Origin: Kordia sp.
GTDB taxonomy: Bacteria > Bacteroidota > Bacteroidia > Flavobacteriales > Flavobacteriaceae
Assembly: GCA_002733415.1 (NCBI GenBank)
Contig: NVVR01000004.1
Location: 83,969-147,968, forward strand
DNA length: 64,000 nucleotides
Direction of reading: 5' to 3'
Position 1 is the stretch's first letter. Each line of letters starts with the position of its first letter. Shown piece by piece: positions 51,688 through 60,987 of the stretch. The notes beneath the pieces were generated by a model that worked only from the letters and a program-made list of their open reading frames with translations, made no database searches and had not been told where the DNA came from. The position numbers and the translations under genes are program-made.

Positions 51688-52929
51688 ATGCGATTAATTT
51701 TCATATTCATCATTTTATTAAGCGTTAGCACAAGCTATTCACAATCAACTAACGAAGTTACACCACCGCCATACATTAAAACAATCATATTACAAGAACT
51801 AACCTCGGAAAGGCAAATACCACTAATCCAACTTGGTAAAACACTTCGCTTTTCTTTTGACGACATCAATGGCGATGAAGCTGATTATTACTACAAAATT
51901 TCACACAGAAATTTTGACTGGACAACATCTCCTCTAGCTAAAAGCGAATACATGAGAGGGATGGACGATCAACACATTCAAGAATATGAAAACTCATTCA
52001 ATACCTTACAACTATACTCTCACTACAAACTACAAATTCCAAATAGTGATTTAAGAATTATTAAAACAGGGAATTATTTTCTAGAAATATATGATGATAA
52101 CGAAGAACTACTCTTTTCGAAAAAATTCATCGTATACCAAAATAACGCGAGCGTTAGCGTTCAAATAAAACGATCAAGAAACCTTCGTTTTATTAATGAG
52201 AAACAAATAGTTCAGTTCACCATTAAACCTCGAAATAATTTTTTTATCAACCCAAAAAGATCTATAAAAACACTTGTATTCAAAAACAACAACATCAACG
52301 ATTGTATCATTAACCTGAAGCCACAATACACTATCGGTAATACACTAATGTATCGCTATGACCAAGAGGCTGCTTTTTGGGCTGGAAATGAATATTTTTA
52401 TTATGATAACAAAAATATACGAGGAGGGAATATTAGTATTAGAAGTTTCGACTTAAGTAACCTCTACCACAACATACTTTACACCAACACCTCCAGAAGA
52501 CATCAACCATACACATACAACCCTGATATAAATGGTGGTTATGTAGTCCGAAATTTAAACGCCGACAACCACAACATTGAAGCTGATTACGTAAAAATGC
52601 ATTTTTCATTAGAAAATTACGAAAACATGGGTGACAGAAAAATTTATATTATTGGGAATTTCAATAATTACAAATTAGATGAATCATCTGAATTAAAATT
52701 TAATATCAATAAAGGGGTTTACGAAAACATCTCAACCATTAAACAAGGTTTTGTGAATTATAAATTTATCACACACACCAATAATGAAGTTGACCACTCC
52801 TTAATTGACGGGAATTTTTATCAAACCGAAAACGAATACACCGTACTAGTATACTACAAAAATATTGGCGACAGATACGATAAAGTAATTGGAATCGGTA
52901 GTGCAAGCTCTATTAATATTAGTAATTAG
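51688..52929 (+). CDS. type IX secretion system plug protein (DUF5103)
   Basis: 413 residues with a signal peptide (ISVSTSYSQ-like end near residue 19). PPYIKTIILQELTSERQIPLIQLGKTLRFSFDDINGDEADYYYKISHRNFDW, YMRGMDDQHIQEYENSFNTLQLYSHYKLQIP and FLEIYDDNEELLFSKKFIVYQ are family landmarks, followed by a C-terminal DYVKMHFSLE, IYIIGNFNNYKLDE beta-sandwich. In Flavobacterium johnsoniae the Plug protein closes the periplasmic side of the empty SprA translocon. This fits with the T9SS-sorted proteins encoded at 6982, 40055 and 42354. Confidence 0.9.
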   Translation: MRLIFIFIILLSVSTSYSQSTNEVTPPPYIKTIILQELTSERQIPLIQLGKTLRFSFDDINGDEADYYYKISHRNFDWTTSPLAKSEYMRGMDDQHIQEYENSFNTLQLYSHYKLQIPNSDLRIIKTGNYFLEIYDDNEELLFSKKFIVYQNNASVSVQIKRSRNLRFINEKQIVQFTIKPRNNFFINPKRSIKTLVFKNNNINDCIINLKPQYTIGNTLMYRYDQEAAFWAGNEYFYYDNKNIRGGNISIRSFDLSNLYHNILYTNTSRRHQPYTYNPDINGGYVVRNLNADNHNIEADYVKMHFSLENYENMGDRKIYIIGNFNNYKLDESSELKFNINKGVYENISTIKQGFVNYKFITHTNNEVDHSLIDGNFYQTENEYTVLVYYKNIGDRYDKVIGIGSASSINISN

Positions 52930-53101
52930 AGTCAGAATTTCATGACTACTAACTAATTTAACACGTTAAAATTCTATTTTTTTTATTTCGATTTCAGACC
53001 CAGATTCATACTCAATATTAACCAATAACCAAAGCAAAAACAACAACCCAACTCTTAACAAAAATAAAATCACTACTTTTACATCATAATACCCCTAGAC
53101 T

Positions 53102-53488
53102 ATGGTTGAACAAATCACACGAGGAATAAAAATCTCAGTACAAACAAATTTTGAAGGTACATTTTATAAAAACTATAAAATGCACTTTGCCTTTGGATAT
53201 GTGGTTACTATTGAGAATCAAAGCTCAGAATCTGTTCAATTAACTTCTAGACACTGGGAAATATACGACTCCCTAAACAATACTGAAATAATTGATGGCG
53301 AAGGCGTTATTGGAAAGAAACCTGTTTTAAAACCTGGAGAAAAACACAGTTATGGTTCTGGGTGTTTATTAGCATCACCATACGGATCAATGAAAGGTTT
53401 TTACAATATGATAAGCTTTAACTCGTCAAAAACATTTAAAGTAGCCATCCCTACTTTTAAGTTAAGCGCTCCTTTTGCGCTTAATTAA
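53102..53488 (+). CDS. apaG: ApaG protein
   Basis: 128 residues, a single immunoglobulin-like beta-sandwich: ITRGIKISVQTNFEG, HFAFGYVVTIENQSSESVQLTSRHWEIYDS, IDGEGVIGKKPVLKPGEKHSYGSGCLLASPYGSMKGFYNM. Linked to cobalt and magnesium tolerance in enterobacteria; the biochemical role is not settled. The stop codon overlaps the end of the convergent 333-residue gene by four bases. Confidence 0.94.
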   Translation: MVEQITRGIKISVQTNFEGTFYKNYKMHFAFGYVVTIENQSSESVQLTSRHWEIYDSLNNTEIIDGEGVIGKKPVLKPGEKHSYGSGCLLASPYGSMKGFYNMISFNSSKTFKVAIPTFKLSAPFALN

Positions 53489-54486
53489 AAATCTCTCAAA
53501 TACCCTAATTGCATTATTTTTCTATCCTGCTCTACTGTACAATAGAAACAGTTAGAGTTATGAATTATTTTGAATTTCTTCCCTAAGGTGAAACCGTTTT
53601 TTGTAGTAAAAACAGCATCAATATCTATAGTCCCATTTGGTGAAATACGCCTGAATCGGAATTCATTATCATTTAATTTTGCATCGACAGTTAACTCATA
53701 CCAAGCTCCTGCAGCTATACCCGATAACCATTGCGCATTTTTATGCAATCCTGCTACCGATTTTGGAGTTAATGTTCCAATTAAATTTACCTGATAGCCT
53801 GGCAATCGATCAAAAAAGCATCTTTTATTTTCTTTAAATTGAGTAGACTCAAATTTTGAAATCACACCATCCCTAACCTCATACACTTGATTATTTGTAT
53901 CAGCAAATACTACATTTCCTACAGTACTTGGCGTGAAATTTTGAGAAAAGATCAATTTCTTTTTTATTCGCTGATTTGTAACTGAAGCAATTAATATTGT
54001 AGTTACAAAACGAGCACAATTACTTGCGTTTTTTACAAATGCTGCATACCGAATTGCTCCTTGTCGCTGCATTTTTTGAATATGGTTTTTTGCTTGATCG
54101 TAATCTATTTGATCACAAACAGAAGCAACCAATTTCCCTTCCCCGTGAGTTAATTTTGGGTTGACAGACAAAAATTCTAAAATTTCATTTAAATTCTGAA
54201 TTCTATTATTTACAATTTTAGCCTTAATCGGAAATCTTAATTCCCTATCATACTTTTCTCCACGCACCCTACCATTCGGCTCACTAGTAATATACCTTCC
54301 AAAATCATGATACTCTAAATCCCCTTTTTTTTTATCAATCAAAACCAAGGCAGCATGACCTGCTCGTAAATAATTTTTCTTTCCTAGCCCAAAGTATTTC
54401 AAAAAAGGAGAATACCACTCATCAGCAACCATCACAATTGTTTCCGGATAAGCCATAACTACTATTATTCCTGTATTATTTACCAT
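53485..54486 (-). CDS. conserved flavobacterial protein (DUF6695-like)
   Basis: 333 residues without signal peptide or membrane segment. The opening GIIVVMAYPETIVMVADEWYSPFLKYFGLGKKNYLRAGHAALVLIDKKKGDLEYHDFGRYI and the later His, Cys and Asp residues resemble a cytoplasmic hydrolase-like family that I recall as DUF6695; the number is from memory. Its function is unknown. It overlaps the start region of the NRDE gene by 11 bases and is probably cotranslated with it. Confidence 0.75.
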   Translation of the reverse strand: MVNNTGIIVVMAYPETIVMVADEWYSPFLKYFGLGKKNYLRAGHAALVLIDKKKGDLEYHDFGRYITSEPNGRVRGEKYDRELRFPIKAKIVNNRIQNLNEILEFLSVNPKLTHGEGKLVASVCDQIDYDQAKNHIQKMQRQGAIRYAAFVKNASNCARFVTTILIASVTNQRIKKKLIFSQNFTPSTVGNVVFADTNNQVYEVRDGVISKFESTQFKENKRCFFDRLPGYQVNLIGTLTPKSVAGLHKNAQWLSGIAAGAWYELTVDAKLNDNEFRFRRISPNGTIDIDAVFTTKNGFTLGKKFKIIHNSNCFYCTVEQDRKIMQLGYLRDF

Positions 54487-55204
54487 CAGACATCAACATT
54501 GAGTTAAACATTAATTCAGAGGTACTATCATGTAATAAATCCTTATAAACTACCTGGATATCTTCTTCGTTTTTCTCAAACATGGTAATACTTACTGTCT
54601 TCAGCAAACCTCTGTCTATTTTCAAATCCAACATCGGATCCCCCACTCCATAATGTTCATGAAAATACAATAGTTCTTCACTCGAAGAACCATTTTGACT
54701 CAGATACTCCTGAAACCACAGCTGACGAAACTCCTTCATTTCAAAATTATACAACGTGGATGAACTCCATATTTTTGGCTCTAATGGTAAGTCAGTAATT
54801 TGAGTACTTGTTCCATCCCAAATTAATTCAATTAATTTCAATTCAGAATTCCAATCAACTATTAGTAATGTAAAAGGTTCTATTTCAACAAAGTCATACT
54901 TATTGATTTCAATAAACACATCATCAATTTCTAGTAATTCTTTTACTATAACTCCTCTACTTTTTTTATAACACGACTTCCTATCATGCTTTACAAAGGC
55001 GCCATTTAACAAACAAAGTAATCTGTTTTTTGAACTCGCACCAATCCAAGTTCCTCCTGCAAGCTCATCCTTTGGATACACCAATGAAATTCCATTATCC
55101 TCATACTGTTTGGGTGGTGTCGTTTTTCTATTAACCGCCTCATCTCTATTTGAAATGAGCATGAAATCGCTATTACCCCTATAAATAAAACTTACTGTAC
55201 ACAT
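54476..55204 (-). CDS. NRDE (TANGO2) family protein
   Basis: 242 residues. The family opening MCTVSFIY, with Cys2 as in N-terminal-nucleophile-like members, then FMLISNRDEAVNRKTTPP, LAGGTWIGASSKNRLLCLLNGAF and SSSTLYNFEMKEFR are typical. Human TANGO2 has been tied to lipid and heme handling; a function in bacteria is not defined. The ATG places Cys directly after Met, as the family requires. First of a two-gene overlapping operon with the 333-residue gene. Confidence 0.9.
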   Translation of the reverse strand: MCTVSFIYRGNSDFMLISNRDEAVNRKTTPPKQYEDNGISLVYPKDELAGGTWIGASSKNRLLCLLNGAFVKHDRKSCYKKSRGVIVKELLEIDDVFIEINKYDFVEIEPFTLLIVDWNSELKLIELIWDGTSTQITDLPLEPKIWSSSTLYNFEMKEFRQLWFQEYLSQNGSSSEELLYFHEHYGVGDPMLDLKIDRGLLKTVSITMFEKNEEDIQVVYKDLLHDSTSELMFNSMLMSDGK

Positions 55205-55455
55205 ATAAAAACCATAGTCTATGTATTACTACGCAACTTACAAAAAAACCTCCTTTGATTAATCTTAATTTAATAAAGCTTATCATAAATAAGCTCTTTA
55301 TTTTGACAATAAGCAACATAAACATTGTTATAAATTAAAATTACTAACATTTACCTCACATTTTCAACTTGGATAATTACCGACACTTAATTCTTGTAAT
55401 TTTTTAGTATTTTTGACGACATATAAATAATACAAATTTTTAGAACTCAAATATT

Positions 55456-57084
55456 ATGTCAAAAGGTTTTTTCAATGTTCCAGATCCAGTAAACGAACCA
55501 GTAAAGTCGTACGCCCCTGGAACCCCAGAAAGAGAAGCTGTCACTAAACAATACGCTTCTTATTACAACGGATCAGTAGATGTACCATTATACATTGGTA
55601 AAGAAGAAGTTAGAACTGGGAACACCAGAAACATGACTTTACCACACGATCACAAACAAGTTGTTGGAACATATCATTTGGCTGAGAAAAAGCACATTGA
55701 TAATGCTATCGCTGCCGCTTTAGAAGCAAGAGTTCAATGGGCGCAAATGCCTTGGGAACAAAGAGCTGCTATCTTTTTACGCGCTGCTGATTTAATTGCA
55801 GGACCATATAGAGCAAAGATAAATGCTTCAACAATGATTGCACAGTCTAAAAATGTTTTTCAAGCTGAGATTGATGCAGCCTGTGAATTAATTGACTTTT
55901 TACGTTTTAATGTGAAATTCATGTCTGACATTTACAAAGATCAACCTACCTCTTCAAACGGTGTTTGGAACAGAGTTGAATACAGGCCTTTAGAAGGTTT
56001 TATTTACGCAATTACTCCGTTTAACTTTACTGCAATCGCTGCTAACCTACCTGCAAGTGCTGCCTTAATGGGAAACACTGTTGTTTGGAAACCAAGTGAT
56101 CATCAAATATTTTCAGCGAAAGTAATTGTTGACATATTTAAAGAAGCTGGCGTGCCAGATGGTGTAATTAACGTTGTTTATGGTGACCCAGTTATGATTA
56201 CTGATACTGTATTAGCAAGCCCTGATTTTGCGGGAATTCACTTTACAGGATCAACATATGTATTCAAAGAAATTTGGAAGAAAATTGGAGAAAACATTCA
56301 CAATTACAAAACATACCCAAAAATAGTTGGAGAAACTGGAGGGAAAGATTTTATCATTGCTCATCCAACTTCAAATACTAAGCAAGTAGCAACAGCTATC
56401 TCAAGAGGTGCTTTTGAATATCAAGGGCAAAAATGCTCTGCAGCTTCAAGAGTTTACCTACCAAAATCTACTGCTACAGAAATAATCAATTACGTTAAAG
56501 AAGACGTCGCTTCTTTTAAAATGGGATCTCCAGCAGATTTAAGTAATTTTATTACTGCTGTAATCCACGAAGGTTCTTTTGATAAATTAGCTTCTTATAT
56601 TGATCAAGCTAAAAAAGATAATGATGCTGAGATAGTTGCTGGTGGAAATTACGATAAATCTAAAGGATACTTTATTGAGCCTACAGTAATCGTAACTACT
56701 AACCCTAACTACACTACTATGGGAACTGAATTATTCGGACCTGTAGTTACTATTTATACTTACGAAGATGAAGACTGGTCTGAAACATTAAAATTAGTTG
56801 ATTCAACTTCTGAATACGCATTGACTGGTGCTGTTTTCTCTGAATGCAGATACGCTTTGGAAGAAGCTAACAAAGCATTACAAAACAGTGCGGGTAACTT
56901 TTATATTAATGACAAGCCATCAGGAGCTGTTGTTGGACAACAACCATTTGGAGGAGCTAGAGCTTCTGGAACAAATGACAAAGCAGGATCTGCTCAAAAC
57001 TTATTGCGCTGGGTCTCTCCTCGTTTAATTAAGGAAACATTTGTAACTCCAGTAGATTACAGATACCCTTTCTTAGGAGAGTAA
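55456..57084 (+). CDS. pruA: L-glutamate gamma-semialdehyde (P5C) dehydrogenase
   Basis: Oxidises glutamate semialdehyde, the open form of pyrroline-5-carboxylate, to glutamate with NAD; second step of proline breakdown. 542 residues, the long stand-alone form. PFNFTAIAANLPASAALMGNTVVWKPS, GIHFTGST, VGETGGKDF (catalytic Glu), FEYQGQKCSAASRVY (catalytic Cys), YALTGAVFSEC, NDKPSGAVVGQQPFGGARASG. A TATTTTTG box lies at 55408-55415, 41 bases ahead. No proline dehydrogenase gene is next to it. Confidence 0.97.
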   Translation: MSKGFFNVPDPVNEPVKSYAPGTPEREAVTKQYASYYNGSVDVPLYIGKEEVRTGNTRNMTLPHDHKQVVGTYHLAEKKHIDNAIAAALEARVQWAQMPWEQRAAIFLRAADLIAGPYRAKINASTMIAQSKNVFQAEIDAACELIDFLRFNVKFMSDIYKDQPTSSNGVWNRVEYRPLEGFIYAITPFNFTAIAANLPASAALMGNTVVWKPSDHQIFSAKVIVDIFKEAGVPDGVINVVYGDPVMITDTVLASPDFAGIHFTGSTYVFKEIWKKIGENIHNYKTYPKIVGETGGKDFIIAHPTSNTKQVATAISRGAFEYQGQKCSAASRVYLPKSTATEIINYVKEDVASFKMGSPADLSNFITAVIHEGSFDKLASYIDQAKKDNDAEIVAGGNYDKSKGYFIEPTVIVTTNPNYTTMGTELFGPVVTIYTYEDEDWSETLKLVDSTSEYALTGAVFSECRYALEEANKALQNSAGNFYINDKPSGAVVGQQPFGGARASGTNDKAGSAQNLLRWVSPRLIKETFVTPVDYRYPFLGE

Positions 57085-57107
57085 CTCTTCAAAACTTATA
57101 ATCCCAC

Positions 57108-57143
57108 AAAAAAGGCTCAAATAGTATTATTTGAGCCTTTTTT
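57108..57143 (+). terminator. terminator of pruA
   Basis: Stem AAAAAAGGCTCAAATA (57108-57123) / TATTTGAGCCTTTTTT (57128-57143) with loop GTAT, 24 bases past the pruA stop. Confidence 0.9.
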
Positions 57144-57194
57144 AATTATACAATATCTCGTCCTGAAATAGTCTTACACTAAAAACTTAGCGTA

Positions 57195-57425
57195 ATGAAA
57201 AACTCAGCAAACATGGGACATGTAAAACATACCCTAAAAGATTATTCTCTTTCTTTTAAACTTCAAATAATTGAAGAAATAGAACAAGGTCATCTCACAA
57301 AAAGTCAAGCCGAAACTAAATATGGCAAATCTGATTGAGAATACCAATCTCTTACTACTATGTCAAAAACAATTGAACAAAAAATATTGAATTAAAAGCT
57401 AAAATTAAGTTGCTTGAGAAATAGA
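57195..57425 (+). pseudogene. IS3 orfA relic
   Basis: MKNSANMGHVKH then YSLSFKLQIIEEIEQGHLTKSQAETKYGKSD is the helix-turn-helix start of an IS3 orfA. TGA stops it after 47 codons at 57336-57338 and part of the DNA-binding region (the usual KYG..STVLKW) seems deleted. A further segment MSKTIEQKILN, then a leucine-zipper-like LKAKIKLLEK in another frame, is the orfA tail. Confidence 0.75.
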
Positions 57426-57429
57426 AGAA

Positions 57430-58403
57430 TCGAGCAGAACATTTAGCCGAACGAGCTGATAAAAAAGTAATCATCTTTAATATGCTTGTTGATTTAGTAG
57501 AGAAAGAATATAGTATTGGTATCAGAAAAAATTACACACCAGAGTTATCGAATCTTACACAAAACAAAGAAACGTTAGTTTCTACCTGTGAATTTCTTGG
57601 GATTAACAAGACAGGTATATTATAGATTTATAAAAAATTTAAGCATAAAAGAACAATAGCAGATCAGGCGTTGTGTTTAGTAAAAGAAGTTCGTATCAAA
57701 ACGCAGGAAACAGGAACTCGTAAGCTCTATTATTCATTAGAAGACCAATTGAAAGAACTAAAATAGGGCGGGATAAATTATTTAGAACATTAAAGCTAAT
57801 CACATGTTGAAAAACCAAAAAGAAGCCCCCATATCACTACAGATTCTCATCATCAATTTAGAAAGTATAAGAATCAAATTAAAACATTAAAATCATGGGA
57901 CCAGAACAAGTGTACGTGTGTGTGATATTACATCTATAGGAAGCAGAAAGAATCTCAGTTATTTAGCTTTAATAACGGATGCGTATTCTAAAAAAGGATT
58001 GTTGGGTATTAATGCACCTTACAGTTTAAATGCGTCAGGTTCATTAGAAGCCTTGGATATAGCTTTAAAAAACAAGCAAGAACCATTGATTCATCATTTT
58101 AATAGAGAGCCACAATATTACGCTAATGATTATCATAATTTTTTAAATGACAGTAATATATTACCCAGTACAACTGAACAATATGACCCTTATAAAAATG
58201 CAATAGCAGAAAGTATTAATGGAATGCTGAAACAAGAATTTAACATAGATAAATATCATACGGAATTAAAAACTAAAGCTGATTTAGTAAAAAGCGTAAT
58301 CAAAACATATAATCAAATTAGACCACACTTATCTAATTACATGCTAACGTCAAATCAAATACATGCTCAAAGTAAATTAAAAACAAAAAAGGTAGTAATC
58401 TAA
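57430..58403 (+). pseudogene. IS3 transposase (orfB) relic
   Basis: The reading runs RAEHLAERADKKVIIFNMLVDLVEKEY, then FLGINKTGIL-stop, KEVRIKTQETGTRKLYYSL, IITTDSHHQFRKYKNQIKTL and the rve core CDITSIGSRKNLSYLALITDAYS. The second DDE aspartate is replaced in HHFNREPQYYA (usual HHSDRG-QY) while the Glu in AESINGMLKQEF is kept. Several stops occur before 57918. The open part 57918-58403 (161 codons) is the C-terminal half only and not a gene. Confidence 0.8.
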
Positions 58404-58613
58404 AAATCACTACTTTTAATCTATTATATTCTATAACACTTTTAGGACGTCACACAAGTAGACTTAATCACTCTCCGATCACCCTTGTCAGCAATTACAA
58501 TAGAGCAACCCTTTAACTAGCGGACTTATCTCAAAAAAAACAGAACCCTAGACTAGTTTATTGCTTATCTAAACACAGTAATTACCAATGAAATAGCATA
58601 GACTACATATTAA

Positions 58614-58738
58614 ATCGTTTTTTTAGACTTATTTATCGCTCAAAAATCTAAGCGTAGCTAAGGCTATACTTAGATTTTTTAAACTAAACTAAATCTAAAA
58701 TAACACAAGTTACATATGAGTATTTTAAATTTAATTGA
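58614..58738 (-). repeat. hairpin-bearing dispersed element, copy B
   Basis: On the minus strand it aligns with copy A at 36916. The centre (58642-58678) folds into a strong hairpin: AAAAATCTAAG pairs with CTTAGATTTTT and inside TAGC pairs with GCTA. It lies 165 bases right of the IS3 end. Confidence 0.75.
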
Positions 58739-58809
58739 CACAACAGACAACCTAAGTATTGAAAAAACAAACCTTTTACCTGAATTGAATGTTTTTTGTT
58801 TTTCAAAAA

Positions 58810-58837
58810 AAAAGCCACTTCGATAGAAGTGGCTTTT
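58810..58837 (-). terminator. terminator of the Omp28-like gene
   Basis: Stem AAAAGCCACTTC/GAAGTGGCTTTT with loop GATA, with a T run on the minus strand. Confidence 0.85.
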
Positions 58838-58861
58838 AGTATTATTAAATAACTATTTTAA

Positions 58862-60232
58862 TTAATCAAAATCTTTATTTGAACCAACATGAGTTCCTTG
58901 TACATTATAAATATCATAATGAGGAGAATTTGTATGTGTAGTATTAAAATAATCAACAAAAGTTTTAGTGTAAGTGTTTCTCACAAATGCAACCACCTTA
59001 AGTTTACTAACATCATCAATACTAGACGGAAGATCTAAACCAGTCATAGTTCTTGTATAAACACCGCCATTTCCAATATTACCTACTGCAATAACATCAC
59101 CTAACTGAGCAGTATACACTTCTCTTAGTACATCATGATGCACATAATTAGCTCCTTGACTAGATCCAGCTTGAGGTGTACTAACTGTTACATCATCCTC
59201 AACTAGGTAAATCATTAATTTTATTTCTTCAGTCATAGCAGCATTATACCCTACCTTTACCTCTAAATCTAATTTACCTCCAACTATATTAGCGTTTACA
59301 GCTAATCCAACAGTTGCCGTTTCTGCTAATTCATTATTAACCTGAGTCATCCCTGGGAAATTCCATCTTGTATCAGGACCATTTGCATAAACTGTTGGGA
59401 AACCAGTTACATTATAATAATTAGACCAATATGCCGTTTCAGGAATTTCCATAGGATCTCCTCCTGAAGCGTGATAACCTGCACCAAAAATAGTAGTCTC
59501 GTTTACAGCATTTACCATAGCAGCTCCTGCCCCTGGACATTGACCACACCAAGTACCTGTAAAATCTTCCAATAATACTTTTTTAGTGAAGTTTGCAGGC
59601 GCTCCTGCAGCAGTAAACGAATCAGTATCACTATATGCTGATGCCGCAACCACAGTTACAGTCACTGTATTTGAAGTTAATCCAGAAAAAGTAGCTACCA
59701 CATCAAAAGTACCCGCAGTTGTAAAAACATGAGTGTTTCCAGTAATAGCAACACCACCAACAGTAATTGCAGATATACCAGTTACGTAATTACCTAAATC
59801 ATCTTCTATTTGAAATGTAGCTTCTTCAGAAACCCAACAAGAGGCAATATCTGATGTTAACGTTATTGCTGTCGGTACTGGAATTACTGATACCACTATA
59901 GTGATAGTACTAGTAAATGTACCATTTGTAACAACAACTTCATATGTACCTGCTGTTGTAAATAAATAAGGATTATCGGTTACAACTACTCCATTAATGG
60001 TTATAGTTGATCCATCTGTAACATCATTACCTAAGTTATCTGTCACTACAAATGTAGCAGACTCACCTTCAAAAAGAGTTGTAACCTCATTAGAAGTTGC
60101 TGTATTTGCTACTACCGAGACAGATGTTACAGATGCTCCATCCTCTCCTGCTGTATCGTCGTCAGACCCACAGGACATAATTCCTAATGTTAAAAATAAC
60201 GCTAAAAATTTAAAAATTGTTTTTGTTTTCAT
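58862..60232 (-). CDS. Omp28-related lipoprotein with a thioredoxin-like CxxC domain
   Basis: 456 residues. Lipobox LGIMSC (Cys 21), then two immunoglobulin-like repeats of about 80 residues (VTDNLGNDVTDGSTITINGVVV and IEDDLGNYVTGISAITVGGVAI share the same layout) and, from about 205, the Omp28 thioredoxin-like part with KVLLEDFTGTWCGQCPGAGAAM. The CGQC pair may be redox active. A beta-sandwich follows (about 320-450). Divergent from a TlpA-type gene and close to a DUF6029 barrel gene, an arrangement often seen in flavobacteria. Confidence 0.88.
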   Translation of the reverse strand: MKTKTIFKFLALFLTLGIMSCGSDDDTAGEDGASVTSVSVVANTATSNEVTTLFEGESATFVVTDNLGNDVTDGSTITINGVVVTDNPYLFTTAGTYEVVVTNGTFTSTITIVVSVIPVPTAITLTSDIASCWVSEEATFQIEDDLGNYVTGISAITVGGVAITGNTHVFTTAGTFDVVATFSGLTSNTVTVTVVAASAYSDTDSFTAAGAPANFTKKVLLEDFTGTWCGQCPGAGAAMVNAVNETTIFGAGYHASGGDPMEIPETAYWSNYYNVTGFPTVYANGPDTRWNFPGMTQVNNELAETATVGLAVNANIVGGKLDLEVKVGYNAAMTEEIKLMIYLVEDDVTVSTPQAGSSQGANYVHHDVLREVYTAQLGDVIAVGNIGNGGVYTRTMTGLDLPSSIDDVSKLKVVAFVRNTYTKTFVDYFNTTHTNSPHYDIYNVQGTHVGSNKDFD

Positions 60233-60409
60233 GATTTTTGGTATAAAATTTTGGGTTAATAAATATAAAATCAGGTCGCAATATAAAAAAAAATATATAA
60301 AAACGCACTTAATCGTTGAAAATTTTATTTTTACCCGTGTTTTTTTTGCTTAATTACATTTTATACAATATCATTGTATGAATTTAACCCTTAATCTATA
60401 AATTACATT

Positions 60410-60892
60410 ATGAAAAATATCACTTTAATTATTCTTTTCATCTTAACAATCATTACGGCAAACGCCCAAAACTCATTACCAAATCTATCACTTAAAACTA
60501 TTGACGGAAAAACAATCAAAACGGATGAGTTATCAAAAAACGGTCCTATAGTAATATCATTATGGGCTACCTGGTGCGGACCTTGTAATAAAGAATTAGA
60601 TGCCATTAGCGATGTTTATGACGAATGGGTAGAAGAAACTGGAATTAAACTTTATGCAGTTTCTATTGATGACTCAAGAACGGTTAAAAGAGTAAAACCT
60701 TTGGTAAATGGTAAAGGTTGGGAATACGAAATACTACTTGATACTAATCATGAGTTAAAAAGAGCTTTAGGTGTTTCCACTGTTCCTGTAACATTAATAG
60801 TTAAAAACAATAAAATTGTCTACCGTCATTCAGGATACACACCAGGTGCTGAAGATGAGCTATTTGAAGAAATCAAAAAGCACACTAAATAA
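60410..60892 (+). CDS. TlpA-family thiol-disulfide oxidoreductase
   Basis: 160 residues. Signal peptide 1-20 (FILTIITANAQ). A periplasmic thioredoxin fold with LWATWCGPCNKELDAI (Cys56, Cys59), YAVSIDDSRTVKRVKPLV and the cis-Pro in VSTVPVTLIVKNNKIVYRHSGY. It should reduce disulfides of exported partners. Divergent from the Omp28-like gene and upstream of the DUF6029 gene, so the neighbours are candidate partners. Confidence 0.92.
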   Translation: MKNITLIILFILTIITANAQNSLPNLSLKTIDGKTIKTDELSKNGPIVISLWATWCGPCNKELDAISDVYDEWVEETGIKLYAVSIDDSRTVKRVKPLVNGKGWEYEILLDTNHELKRALGVSTVPVTLIVKNNKIVYRHSGYTPGAEDELFEEIKKHTK

Positions 60893-60915
60893 TATTTTAA
60901 GATCTTATTCAATTT

Positions 60916-60968
60916 AATAACTTAGGAAGTAATGTTTGAAAAAAAAACATTACTTCCTAAGTTATTTT
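60916..60968 (+). terminator. hairpin with a 22-bp perfect stem after the TlpA-like gene
   Basis: Arms 60916-60937 and 60945-60966 match perfectly around seven loop bases (GAAAAAA), then TTTTCT. As a terminator it would separate the TlpA-like gene from DUF6029, which starts 20 bases further on, or it may attenuate read-through. Confidence 0.75.
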
Positions 60969-60987
60969 CTGTCAACCTATAAAAAAA

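Larger units (their letters stand above)
57159..58449 (+). mobile_element. inactive IS3-family insertion sequence
   Basis: About 1.29 kb with imperfect terminal inverted repeats: CGTCCTGAAATAGT at 57159-57172 and, on the other strand from 58449, CGTCCTAAAAGTGT. Inside are an orfA relic and an orfB relic in the order and strand usual for IS3 elements. The transposase has stops, frameshifts and a lost catalytic Asp, so it cannot move by itself. No clear target duplication was found. It lies between pruA and the Omp28-like gene. Confidence 0.85.
58450..58861. other. intergenic stretch between IS3 relic and Omp28-like gene
   Basis: Contains copy B of the hairpin element (58614-58738) and the terminator of the Omp28-like gene (58810-58837). 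A 36-codon frame from 58726 (MSILNLIDTTDNL) exists, but it begins in the repeat and runs into the terminator; it is not taken as a gene. The first 160 bases show nothing recognisable. Confidence 0.5.

Noticed and set aside
57918..58403. A 161-codon open frame as an independent transposase gene
   Set aside because: It is the C-terminal half of a broken orfB with a lost catalytic Asp and no start signal; reported as part of the IS relic.
58726..58836. Possible 36-residue small protein starting MSILNLIDTTDNL
   Set aside because: It starts in the dispersed element and ends in the terminator of the neighbouring gene, with no supporting promoter.
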